Positions 11,901 through 22,500 of a stretch of DNA of 64,000 nt are shown here, in pieces. The notes beneath the pieces are model-generated. The model saw only the letters and a program-made list of their open reading frames with translations, was not told the origin of the DNA and ran no database searches. Origin of the DNA: Nissolia schottii (Eukaryota > Streptophyta > Magnoliopsida > Fabales > Fabaceae); contig QANU01074319.1 in assembly GCA_003254905.1 (NCBI GenBank), positions 84,382 to 148,381 of the forward strand, read 5' to 3'. Position numbers and translations under genes: made by a program. How positions within the stretch are numbered: the first letter of the stretch is position 1; each line of letters begins with the position of its first letter.

Positions 11901-12063
11901 CAGCATTCAGCCCATTTCCAGCAAGCAACAGGTCGCGGACATTCTCACTAAGCCCTTGGCACCTGGTCCGTTCAACAGCATCCTCATCAAGCTTGGCTTG
12001 TTCTCCATACATACTCCCAATCAAGCTTGTGGGGGGGTGTTAGATATGACAAACAAAATATGA
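8938..12063 (+). CDS. Copia pol fragment: pre-integrase, integrase, reverse transcriptase, RNase H (no gag or protease)
   Basis: One frame, open from the junction with the array to the TGA at 12061. It has no credible ATG start: the frame enters from the missing upstream part. Using TTG at 9010 as residue 1, the order is as follows. A pre-integrase His/Cys motif (H60, H65, C91, C94). An integrase core with D121 (in HIDIWGP), D184 (in RSDNGPEF) and E217 (in GVVERKH). The RVT_2 reverse transcriptase with YVDD at 687-690. RNase H with GYSDSDWG, SEAEYRAL and the [10 protein letters not shown] block. Upstream residues such as NVLYIP and FNLISVSKL are typical of the stretch just after Copia protease. 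About 1040 codons are present against roughly 1300-1450 for complete Copia polyproteins. No internal stop or frameshift is visible, unlike the other Copia copies here. It cannot transpose alone as it stands. Confidence 0.9.
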   Translation, partial: SFTNVLYIPAFTFNLISVSKLTTHLPCKLVFSKHNCEIQALPSMKMIGVASSRQGLYYLDSTAAGIPTLHSINSLVANNSLLWHLRLGHPSYNKLDSLKSTIPLLNCTNDVNTPCDACHYAKQRKLPFPTSVSHSCFAFEIIHIDIWGPISVPSAFGFKYFLTIVDDHTRFTWAYFMKQKSEATGLVQNFVALVENQFQATVKSIRSDNGPEFTMASFFNRKGIVHQTTCVETPQQNGVVERKHQHILGVARALIFQSHLPTSLWHFAIAHAVHLINRLPSSFLKHLTPFETLYHTKPDLQHLKVFGCLAYATTLQNHRTKLQPRARKCMFLGCRSGTKGYLLYDLNNKEVFLSRNVKFYEQHFPHLSNSIPEPDNYTSQPILPSLHSLDPFTDLPEPLADYAFSSHVPTSTPSPATTMPSIPLPNFTNPDPISETTVYPGVSANDAVSEALAAEPSRKSTRLKKPPSYLQDYHCALSSSTATHTNHLTRYPLSNYLSYNSLSASHKHFALNLSSISEPTTYKEAVAHECWQKAIKAELLALETNGTWILTALPSHKKAIGSKWVFKVKLNPDGSIERHKARLVAKGFNQTYGIDYAETFSPVVKMTTVRLLLAITAAKNWHLHQLDVNTAFLHGDLVEDVYMKIPQGLEVKQPGLVCKLQKSLYGLKQASRQWNVKLTSVLLQQGYQQSKADYSLFTKRTDHGYTAILVYVDDLVLAGDDMDEINAIKGLLDELFKIKDIGPLKYFLGMEVARSKSGIHLYQRKYALDLISDCGLLGCKPASTPMEFHNKLSRNSGTLLQDNSAYRRLIGRLIYLTNTRPDIAFALSKLSQFLDCATDEHMQAAHRIVRYLKNSPAAGLHFAASSDLSLTGYSDSDWGACLDTRKSVSGFCFYLGPSLISWKSKKQNTVSKSSSEAEYRALSQATCEAQWLLYLMKDLGFPYQKPVLLYCDNNSAIQLASNPIHHERTKHIEIDCHSIREKLQAGVISIQPISSKQQVADILTKPLAPGPFNSILIKLGLFSIHTPNQACGGVLDMTNKI

Positions 12064-12344
12064 TTTTTTTTTGTAATTATTTAGAACTAATGATGGTTAG
12101 TTAGTTTAGCACCATAAGCCCTTTAACTTGTGCAGCAAGTTAACAGGTCAGTTAGTAAAGTTTGTATTTTCAGTTAGCAATAGCTGGCACATAGTTAGTT
12201 AGATAGCTTGCAGTTCAAGCTTGTAATTAATCTGTATATATACCCTATTCTATAGCAATGAGAAATCATGAAGTATTACTCATCATTCATACTCGTTTTC
12301 TCTTGTTTTCATTTCTCTTCTGCTGCTGTAGCAGAACCTCAACA
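12038..12344 (+). repeat. 3' LTR of the truncated Copia element
   Basis: Starts TGTTAG straight after the purine tract and overlaps the last pol codons. It has a TATA-like block (TGTATATATACCC at about 12231) and ends near CCTCAACA at 12344. With no 5' LTR to compare, the end is uncertain. 12345-12376 (32 bp) may be LTR, filler or target before the array resumes. Confidence 0.6.
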
Positions 12345-12376
12345 ATGGCTTCCTGCTGCATGATTTCAGTTTTATC

Positions 12377-14535
12377 AAAGACAATTTTGCATCGGATGTA
12401 GCCTTGTATTTTTCATCAAAAACAAAATTTATCGTCAACATGCATATTTCGTAGGCTATAACCTTAGATTTCCACTAAAAAATTAATTTTGGTAAATTGA
12501 AATATATGTAACATATGATCTTCTCTATTTCACTAAAATAGACTTCTTAGATTAAAGAAAATTTTTCATAGGTTGTACCCTTGTCTTTTTTTTTTTGTCG
12601 AAACAAAATTTATCATCAATATGCAAATTTTGTAGGCTATACCCTTGGATTTTCGCTAAAAAAATGATTTTTTGTAAATACCATTATCTGTAGCCTATGG
12701 CCTCTGCTATTTCACTAAAATAGACCTCTCAGATTAAAGACAATTTTGCATAGGTTGTAGTCTTGGATTTTAACAACTAATATTTGGTAAATTGAAATAT
12801 TTGTAGCCATTGAACTCTTGTTATTCACTAAAAATGACTTATTATGTTAAAGACAATTTTTTATAGGTTGTAGCGTTCTCTTTTATGCCTTGGATTTAAG
12901 CTAAAAATGATTTTTGTTAAATTGGAATATTTGTAGCCTATGACCTTCTCTTTTTCACTAGAAATGAGTTATTAGATTAAAGACAATTTTTTTTAGGTTA
13001 TAGCCTTGGAATTCATCTCAAATTATTTTTAGAAAATTGTTAAATTGTAATATCTGTAGTCTTTGATTTCCTCTATTTCACTAAAAATGACTTCTTAGAT
13101 TCAAGACAATTTTTCATAGGCTGTACCCTTTTTTTTTTGTCAAAAACAAAATTTATCGTCAATATGCATATTTCGTAGGTCGCAGCCTTGGATTTCCGCT
13201 AAAAAATGATTTTTGATAAATTGCAATATTTGTAGCCTATGTCCTCCTCTATTTCACTAAAATAGACTTCTTAGATGAAAAACAATTTTCATAAGTTGTA
13301 GGCTTATCTTTTTCGTCAAAACAAAATTTATCGTCAATATGCATTTTTCATAGGCCTTGGATTTCCGCTAAAACTTTATTTTTGGTAAATTTCAATATGT
13401 GTAGGTTATGACCTCCTCTATGTCACTAAAAATGACTTATTAGATTAAAGACAATTTTTCATAGGCTGTACCCTTGTATTATTTTGTCAATGAAAAATTT
13501 TATCGTCAATATGCACATTTCGTAGGCCATGGCCTTGAATTTCTGCTAAAAAATGATTTTTGATAAATTATAATATCTGTAGCCTATGACATCCTCTATT
13601 TCACTAAAATGGACTTCTTAGATGATAGACAATTTTTCATAAGTTGTAGCCTTGTCTTTTTCATCAAAACAAAATTTATCGTCAATATGTATTTTTCATA
13701 GGCTATAACAATGTATTTGTGTTAAAAAACGATTTTCGAAAATATGGATTTTTCATTGCTTACAACCTTATCTTTCTCATCAAAATATATTTCTTGGAGT
13801 AAGGGGTTGTCATGTAAAGGTTATATCCTTATATTTTTTGTTATAAATAAACTTCTGTATTAATGGTCTTTTTACATACGCAGCCTTAAAATTCTGCTCA
13901 AAAATTATTTTTGGAAATATGCATTTTTTAATGCCTATAACTTCTCTTTCACTTCAAAACTAGTTTCATGGAGTATTGGATATATTTATTGTCTATAGCT
14001 TTCTCTTTTCATTGTAAAAAACCTTTTTTTATTAATGATCATTTTTCGTAGGCTATAGCCTTCTATTTATGCTAAAAAAATTGTAGTCTATAACATTTTT
14101 TTTCTCATTAAAAATGGTGTCATGGAGTAATGGTAATAATTTATAGGTTATAGCATTGTGTTTTTCCTTATGACAAACTTCTTTTTATTAATGGTTATTT
14201 TTCATAGGGTCATGAATCTTTTGCTCAAAAATGGATTCCGGAAATTTGTATTTTTCTTAGACTACAACCTTCTCTTTCTCATCAAAACTAATTTCAAGAA
14301 GTAATGGTCATCATTTATGGATTGTATCCAGGTCTTTTTCGTTATAAAGAAACTTTTTTTTATTAATGGTTAATTTTCATAGGTTGTAACATTAAATTTC
14401 TATTCAAAAACCGCTTTTTGAAATATAGATTTTTCATAACTTACAACCTTCTCTTTCTGATCAAAACAAATTTTTTGTAGTAAGGGTTATCATTTATAGG
14501 TTGTAACATTGTCTTTTTCATTGCAAAGAAATATT
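12377..14535 (+). repeat. Tandem array copy 2, a duplicate of 6774-8936
   Basis: Collinear with 6774-8936 over about 2.16 kb with only scattered substitutions and small indels, including the diverged terminal units. It ends at the same base of the unit (AAAGAAATATT) as copy 1 but is followed by a (TA)n tract instead of Copia pol. This is a segment duplication with the Copia element between the copies, not an independent array. Confidence 0.9.
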
Positions 14536-14537
14536 GT

Positions 14538-14566
14538 ATTATATATATATATAGAGAGAGAGAGAG
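14538..14566. repeat. (TA)n(GA)n microsatellite, left
   Basis: About 15 bp of TA repeat followed by about 14 bp of GA repeat. The same composite tract in the same orientation occurs at 16908-16948. Confidence 0.85.
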
Positions 14567-16907
14567 TGGAGATCCATCGACTCTTTAGACAAACTCCTTA
14601 TGCTTATTCCCAATTCTCATAGTTAGGGCTGTCAAAATGAGCCCGGCTCGTTTACTTGGTTAAATGGACGGACTTTACATGCAAAAAATAGGCCCGTGAA
14701 AATCTGAAAAAAAATTGGCCCAACCCGTTTAAGCCCGGCCCGCGGGCTAGCCTGTGAATTTTTAAAAAAAATTAAAAAAAATTTGAATTTTTTTATCTTT
14801 TAAAAAAATAAATGGGCTGGCGGGTCAACCCGTTTAAGCCCGCGAACCGACCATAAATAATCGGATCCTAAAAATAGGCACAATTTTGGTCCGACCTGTT
14901 TGACACCCCTACTCATAGTTGATTCTAGTAAAATTGAAGGTTGGGATTCATTTGACTTATTCCTCACGTGTCCCATCTCTGACTTGTCTCCCGTCTCTCT
15001 TCGTCACATATCCAAAAACTCTGGTCACTTTGATGTTAGATGATACTTCGGCTAGGTACATCTCGTTGCCACCCTTTGCCAAGGTTTAGGGCTTTAGGCA
15101 GCAACGTCATCGCCGACGACCGCAACTTGGATGTTGTTGTCTTGGAGTTTTGGTTCCCAGCAGGGTTGTTGGAGGGTGGCGGCCATAGAGTTCTTAACGG
15201 GAGAATGAACAATGAGTAGAGTGGGAGCTCAGGGGTTTGATTTGAAATCAAATAAATAAAATGAAAAATGATTTGATTTGAAATATAAATCAATTATTAT
15301 ATTTAAAATTCAATACATAAAATGGGACTGAAATTTATTTAGAAATCAACTGACATGTTTAAAGTTTATTAAAATAGAAATTGATTTGATTTTGTTTAAT
15401 TTACATTTTTACCTGTATCATATCATATCTCTCACTTTTCTTTTCTTTTTTTTTCTCTACCTCCATTACTTTTTTTTAATTTTGTACTTTCATCAATTAT
15501 TATTAACTATTTTTTATGCTTATTTTTTTTTTACATTTAATTCTTATTTCTTAAAAACAAAATAATGCTAGATAAAATAACAATAATTCACACAAAAAAG
15601 GCCCATGATTTTTGGTGAAAAAGGTAACAGCCCAAAAAGGGCCCATTTGCTTTAACATCTAAACTTACAAAAGGCAAGAAAAAAATAAAAATGAAAAACA
15701 GAAAAAGAATCCTAGAACGAGAAGTGAGATTTGAGTTGCGACATGGATAAAGCTTGAAGGCGAAGACGACCGTTACAGGTGGAGACGGTGGCTAACAGTG
15801 GAAGATCTAGAATGCACGGTGGCTGTTAGAATGAGATGAGGTAGATTAGATGTGTGATGCATAGCGGCTTGCATAAGCAGAAATGGCGGCTCACGGCAAC
15901 AGGTCTAGGCTATGCAGCGGCAAGCACAAAATTTATGGCTTCAACGCAACGGTGACTGATCAATAGTTCAAGGTGGTGGAGCACGACACCAAGGGCGATG
16001 CGATGGCGCGACGGCGGAGCGACGATGGAAGTGTGGCTAAAGTCAGGGTAGGGTGTGATTTGACGAGGGTAATATTTGTAAATTTAGTATTTAAAGTAGG
16101 GTAAAATAGTCTTTTACATTAAAATAAAATCAATTCCTAACCAATCATTTCTGACTTGTTTAAATTCTTAACATAATAATTGATGGAAATTGATTTGTAA
16201 AACTTGATTCCAAACACACACACTGCATTATATTAGTCGATACGGTTTAGCATTTGGGAAGGTTTGTGACCATTGGATAGGCGGGTGATTTCTTATTTTA
16301 GAAAATTTGCCAACTAAACAATCTGAAAATTATGATTTCAGTCGACAAAAGAAATGGAAGGGGGGAGCTTTGGTTAGAATTAAGGAAGTGAGGGAATTGA
16401 AGGGCCTTGCTCTGTAGGGAGTTTACCTTCTTCGGTTAATGGTTACAATTAAATTGTGGCTTCAGGGAACACCAACTTTCTTTAACACACAAGCAAGGAA
16501 CTTGTTACCTATTTTCCCTAGTAAGCCAGTCTTCTATTTGTGCTCAGGTCCGCCGTGAGTGATATGTTACAATTCTTATGCTGGTTTGTTAATACTGCTT
16601 TTAAAAGAATGAAAAAAATAAAATAAAAAATGAATAGATGTAGCAATTATAAGGATTGGAAATGGCATGGTTCGTACTCTAATTTGTTGTGCCAATGGAA
16701 ATAGACGGTGTGGGAGGTTTATGGTGGATGAGACAATAAAGAGAATAGGGGTTGTCGTTTAGAGGAGGGGCAGACACAGCACTTGAGGAAAAAAATAATC
16801 AGGTGAGATCAGATAAGGGATTCATTCACGGCCATCCAATTTTTAGTATGTTTAACGACGAGGATTGAGAGTAAATTTAAGGAGTTAAACCTGAGTCAAT
16901 GGATCCC
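14567..16907. mobile_element. DNA-transposon-like insertion with imperfect terminal inverted repeats
   Basis: The left end (TGGAGATCCATCGACTC, AACTCCTTA) and the reverse complement of the right end (GGGATCCATTGACTC, AACTCCTTA) are alike over roughly 55-60 bp. Both ends abut a (TA)n(GA)n tract in the same orientation. This looks like insertion into, and duplication of, a microsatellite. The inside holds a nested hAT MITE, AT-rich DNA with internal palindromes (about 15230-15400), and a G-rich stretch at 15700-16060 with no long frame. No transposase was recognised, so it would be non-autonomous. Confidence 0.5.
14624..14911. mobile_element. hAT-like MITE with perfect 8-bp target duplication
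   Basis: The terminal inverted repeats are TAGGGCTGTCAAA on the left and TTTGACACCCCTA on the right, 12 of 13 matching. CTCATAGT is present directly on both sides (14616-14623 and 14912-14919). The 288-bp body is rich in GGCCCG/CGGGCC motifs and has no coding capacity. An 8-bp duplication is the hAT hallmark. Confidence 0.9.

Positions 16908-16948
<41 letters not shown>
16908..16948. repeat. (TA)n(GA)n microsatellite, right
   Basis: (TA)7 followed by about (GA)14. It repeats the composite tract at 14538-14566. Confidence 0.9.
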
Positions 16949-16951
<3 letters not shown>

Positions 16952-17526
16952 AACACACTACAATTGAAAACTGGTTAATTTTATTTTTTAATTAAACGAA
17001 TCTTACTTCGGTCCGATTGAATTAGTTCTCCCCTAGCTTGGTCCAAATTTTAAACAGCCCTTGTCATTAATTTTTTTTGTATTTGTCATTACATTTACTT
17101 GAGCAAAAGTCATATCACCTCAAAGTTTGTCTCACTTATTCCTAATTCCATTAAATCGTATAGACCTCCCACAAAAATCGATTTAAGCTTCCACGCTTAA
17201 AACCCTTTGTTATGCTTTCAAAAGTCAAAGAAACTAGAAAAAGTATCGATTAGACTACACTCACCAGTTCATCTCCGACATAAAAAGTCCTTCAAGCGAA
17301 GGGACAGATACAGCCTAAGACCACACTTAAATTTCACTGCCAACAATACCCATCGAGTATATGCAACTTTTTCTTTTAGTAAATGCATCAACTTCACCTT
17401 TCTAGTGATGGCAAATTGGCAGGTTCCCATGAATGCATGCACGAATATTTTCCACTCCAGCAAGAGCTAAAAGCCTGATAAGCATAAAGTGAAACTTATA
17501 CTTTATGTTGCATTTAGTCCCCATTC
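16949..17526 (-). other. 3' UTR and downstream flank of the methyltransferase gene
   Basis: Sequence beyond the TGA at 17529-17527 on the minus strand. No other gene was recognised. A small minus-strand frame overlapping 17402-17629 is the last exon read in the wrong frame. The poly(A) site was not fixed. Confidence 0.5.
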
Positions 17527-18645
17527 TCAAAGCACTTGCTGATGCACTGCTGCAGATTTTTTCCTCAAAGTCCAAAATGCGGTGAAGTAGCGATTCTGCA
17601 AACAGGATTGAATACGTCAGCAAATTCAAACTAAAGCTTTTCGTAGATAAGTCCTAATGATTTGCCATTTCAACTGTTTGCAAGGAAATAATCAAATGAT
17701 AAAAAGAATGTCCAAACTATGCACTTTGTTTGCTGCACAATCACACAAATATCAAAACATTATATATTGACATTAATTATAATAACTATCAAATTAAGCC
17801 CAGTTGGTTTTTACCAATTTTATAAGAACCAATTCTGTGAAAGAAATATAATCTGAAAAACTCGTATAGAGTATTCAATATAAATCAATAGCAATAATTT
17901 TAATAAAGGGTTTTAGAATTTATGAATTAAAATTACGAAGTATAAACAGCCCTAAACTTGTGACAAATGTATGAAAGGGATTTCAGGGATTAGCAACGTT
18001 GTATATGGTTATGGAAAGGAAAGTAAAAAGGACCATGAGGAAGTTGAGGAACACTTGAGAGTTAGAAGCTTACTTGCATCATTGATCTAGGATTTGTGGT
18101 GTAGGTTGTCTCGATAGTTGTTTCTTTCTGCAGTCCATCATAAGACAAAGCAAGTACAAATTAGTCACTCGTATAAATGGAAGGGGCCAAAATCCAAATT
18201 AGATGAGATTACCTCAAATTCAAATCCATAATGCAACGCAACCTTTTTAACATCTTCCAAACTCAATTCAATGGACATTTCCTACAGATAAATTTCAGAG
18301 TAAGACAATACACCCTGTGATGTGATACGATGTTGTATGTTAAAAGAAATACTTACATCTTCTTGTCCATACATATCTGCAAAGTGATAAAGTAGAGGGC
18401 CCAAATTTATCCAAACCTGTCGTGTCAATATCACCCGGTAAAAAGGGCATAACATGAGAATGGGAACAAGCGAAGCCTACAAATGGAAGGATAAAAAAGA
18501 AGAGGGATACATGGATTTTATTTGGACTTTTGGATTAAGGAACTTACTCCCCCATCTTTCAAAATTTGTGAAATTATTTCAATGTACTCAACTATATTGT
18601 GGGCAGTATCGATAAAGAAGCAAGTAACAACTGCATCCCATGCAC
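17527..18645 (-). CDS. Methyltransferase exons 14-18 (C-terminal catalytic half)
   Basis: Exon 14 (18645-18548) has [20 protein letters not shown], the most conserved family signature. Exon 15 (18416-18357) has [20 protein letters not shown]. Exon 16 (18281-18213) has [20 protein letters not shown]. Exon 17 (18127-18074) has [12 protein letters not shown]. Exon 18 (17595-17527) has [14 protein letters not shown] and ends at TGA. Introns 14-17 (131, 75, 85 and 478 bp) are compact, so the gene's enlargement is confined to a few introns. Confidence 0.94.
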
Positions 18646-19501
18646 CTGCATGGCCATTGCACACCTCATTAGAAATTACAATTAGAATTGCAGCATGGAT
18701 TAATGGGATAATTAGGCATGCCAAGATCCAATCTATCTTGTACAATGTATCAAAACTTTACTTGATTATCATATTTATTATTTTATTTAATTAAAACAAT
18801 AAGATTCTTCCTTTAGTACCCATGTTTTTACAAGGGTACTGGTACCTCTATATTTCAATAGTCATGATTTACTTTCAAGTTTAAAATAATGAGATAAGTC
18901 TTCTATAATTTAATCTAGTTTGTTCTTGGTCATAGAATCATTAAAAAGGGACGTTACTGATCTAGATAGATCAATATATATGTGACGTTCTTCATTATAT
19001 GCAACGGCAACTTTGCGAAACCCTAAAAACACACACACACACACAAAAACACACACAAACAAAATCATGGATAAGAAAACTAGACCAATCCAACCGGGAA
19101 CCAGACCCTTGGCCGATCCAGGCAACCCCTAAAAACCGTCTGTACCTGGAACTAGATAGAACCGGCTAAAACCGGTGAACCGGACCGATTCTCTTTTCCT
19201 TACATTTTGTTGAAAATTGGAATTTTTTAAATAAATGAAAAAGAATAATACAAAATATTTTCTTTTAACAGATTTTGATGTAATACCTATATATTTTGTT
19301 GAAAAATATACTTTCATAACACTAATAATGTACAAATACTATATAAAAAGTGATTTTTATTTATTATATAGTATATAATTAATCATATATATAAATATGT
19401 ATAGATATAAGTAATAAAATATATATTTTTGTTTGACCCCAGTTGAACCTTTAAACCATTGCCTTGACCAATTCGATGTCCGGTCCGGTTTTTATAACCT
19501 T

Positions 19502-19547
<46 letters not shown>

Positions 19548-22500
19548 TAAATATTTTCAAATTATAGATTGTACATTCAAACGTTGAATTAGAAATGAAT
19601 TTAGAATTTTAATTTCATGTCCTATTTCTTTGTAGAAACCAATCATATAATTGAGAATTCTGAACAAATTCCAATTCTGAACTACAATTCCAATTCTGGT
19701 GTCCATTCGAACCCTTAGAATTAATCATTAGTCAAGAAGGAATCCGTCAACTCACATTCGAGTTTGAGCTTTACGATTATTTATATTGGTCATATTTATG
19801 AGGCATTTCCACCACTACTTTGGAAGGAATTTTCCTGCTCAAATCACTTCCACTTAACCCCACTAAATTGTCCCTAATTTAAATTCAAACTTCACTAAAT
19901 CTATTTCATTTGGCCCCACTAAATCTTTGCTAATTTAAATTTCAAATTTCACCCACAAAAGTTTCTCCTAATTTAAATTTCAACATTATCTCACATCTAA
20001 CATTTCAAAATCAAAGAGAGAAGAATAATACAAGGATAAAGGAGGACAAGAAATCCCCATTGCAAAAAACGACAACTAAACAAGTTAAGATCAAAAGCTC
20101 AAGGCTTCCCATCCTCTCAACATTATTGCAACTGTTGATTCAATACCAGTCCCAACCTTAGTAAAAGAAGCATTGATGGATATGAACTAGGTTAAAGCCA
20201 CGAATGAGGAAATGGGGTGTTAGAGAAGAATCGAACATAGGAGATCGTTGTAGACCAAAAGATAAAAGACCAATGGGGTGCATGTGGATATACAATGTGA
20301 AATATCCAGTCTAATAGCATTCTCGGCTGATATAAAGTGAGATTAGTTGCAAAAGGTTGGAATTGATTATCAGGAAACATTTTCCCCGATAGTAAAGATG
20401 AATACAATCAAAATCTTACTTTCTCTTGCAGCTCGTTTTGGATGGGAGTTACATCAAGTCAATGTTAAGAATGCATTCTTCATGGGGAGTTGAAAGAAGT
20501 TTACATGGAGTTTCCTCTCGGGTATGATCTCATCAATGAAAGAAACAAGGTGTACAAGCTTAAAAAGGCTATGTATGGCATGAAACAATCCCCTCATGCA
20601 TGGGTCAAAAGATTCACAAAAACAATGGTGTCACTTGGATACAAGCAGAGTCAAGAAGACCATACTCTTTTCATTAAGCATCCACATGGGTCAACATCAT
20701 TATTTCTATTGATGATCTAATTGAGAAGAAGCTTCTAGACACAACATTAACAACAACTGAATTTGAAATGACTGATCTTGGAAAATGAAGATACTTTCTT
20801 GGAATAGAGGTAGCCTGCTCCAAGCAAGGCATCTTTATTTCTTATTTCCCAAAGATGGTATTTAGTTACCTATTTATTGCATTAATTTAGGGAAATAAGT
20901 ATCTATCAATAATTACCTTTTATTGGGGAATACTTGACAATTGTATATATATGATAACATCTTTGTACAATGTTGTGACATACGATAATATTAAGCAATT
21001 TTCGTCTTATTTTCTTTCAAGTGAGCCTATATGACCAAGTGGTCTAGGGTTCCATATTCTCTGCTCACATTCTTCTAAATAAAATAAGTTAAATTACGGC
21101 ACAAGATAGGTGAACGTATGCATTGTCCATGCTTCAAGCCCAAAAGTCTTTTGCACAATGGAGTGTGTTAACATATAAAATCATTAATTTACCTTAATCT
21201 CACAACTTAAACTTCTGCGATAGATGATTCTTAACAAGAACCAAATGAAAGGGAACCAAATGTCTACTCTATCTTTATAGTTAATGACCAAGATGATCCC
21301 CAATAAATGTCTCGGTACCCAACTTAGTTCTTGAAAAAACTAAAGTGTCAACTTAGTCCATGGAAAAAAATTTTAGGGCCATCTTAGCCCCTCCGTCTAA
21401 TTTTTTCAGATACTAACATGGGCAACGGATAAAAATTTCACGGACTAAGTTGGCTCCGGAAATTTTTTTCAGGTACTAAGTTGACACTTTAATTTTTCAG
21501 GAATCAAGTTAAGTACCGAGACATTTTTTAAGGAACACATTGGGCATTAACTCCTACCTTCATGTCTTGCTTTCTTTAAAATAAAGTAACGTTTCTAATA
21601 TTAAACTTTGGCAGGACCAACAGGTAGATATTTCAATTACTTGTACCTTTCCACATTTGTATTTCTTCTTTACATAATCCTACAATTCATTATTTTTTCT
21701 CCATGGCTCTATTTTTTCCTGAAACTTCTAATTTTTTTTCCTATATAATTTAGATGATGTGGAATATTTTGAAGTGGAGTTTTTTTTAGACCTCCATGAC
21801 TCAATTTATATATCTTCTCATCCTGATAAAAATGGTTCCATACTTTGATTCTTTTGAGGGGTTTTCATGTAATCTTTTTCCCATTCCTCAATCATTCTTT
21901 AGATAGAGATACTTCTCTTCTCGATAAATCATTTCGGGAGTTCAAAACTCCTTCTAAGGTCAAGTCTTTTATTCGGACTACAACAATAGAACTAGATTTA
22001 GATCTAATGAGTACGACATGTTGCATGTTCATAGGCCATATAAGGCTCTCTCTCCTATTATGTATAATGTGCAGTAGCTTAGAACCTGTACTCACTTGTT
22101 CTTACATTGTTCTACTGTTGTTTGTTTTATGGCGCTTCTTATATGGCATTTTTGAGAGGATGTTTGGCGTGTCGTAGGTCCTTGGACCAATTGTTGACTG
22201 TTAACTTCCCCTCACTTTGCTAGAAATGAAGAGGCTGATTTTTTGTGGCAATGTAAAATATATACTACACTATGGTGTATTTAGTTAAGAGAAGAACTTA
22301 GTTGTCTTCAAAGTTTCTTTAATTAATAGCTTAACGTGGGATAAGTTTCTGTAGTTATTGTCTATTTGGTGCAAAGCTCGTTGCCATTTTAGGGTTTCTC
22401 GATTACATCGATATCTCTCCTAAAATAAATTTACTTTGGGGGAAGGGAGGGGGGGTTACGAGTTCCTTATCCTCCCCACTCGTAATTCTTTCTTCTTTAC

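Larger units (their letters stand above)
8937..12344 (+). mobile_element. 5'-truncated Ty1/Copia retrotransposon (end of protease region to 3' LTR)
   Basis: The element begins abruptly at the end of the tandem array. It lacks the 5' LTR, primer-binding site, gag and the protease active site, but keeps the rest of pol in one open frame. That frame is followed by a purine tract (GTGGGGGGG) and a 3' LTR starting TGTTAG at 12038. Domain order integrase, then RT, then RNase H defines Copia. The open frame suggests that the insertion, or the event that truncated it, is fairly recent compared with the decayed elements elsewhere in the window. Confidence 0.9.

Noticed and set aside
10016..12043. Frames of 61-96 codons inside Copia pol
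   Set aside because: Shadows of the real pol frame.
4740..14535. CRISPR-like array
   Set aside because: Units are diverged plant DNA with no short constant repeat/unique spacer pattern and no cas genes. It is a tandem satellite-like repeat.
6774..14535. The two 2.16-kb array copies as LTRs of one large retrotransposon
   Set aside because: They lack TG...CA ends, there is no primer site after copy 1 and no purine tract before copy 2. The Copia 3' LTR (12038-12344) is separate and complete in itself.
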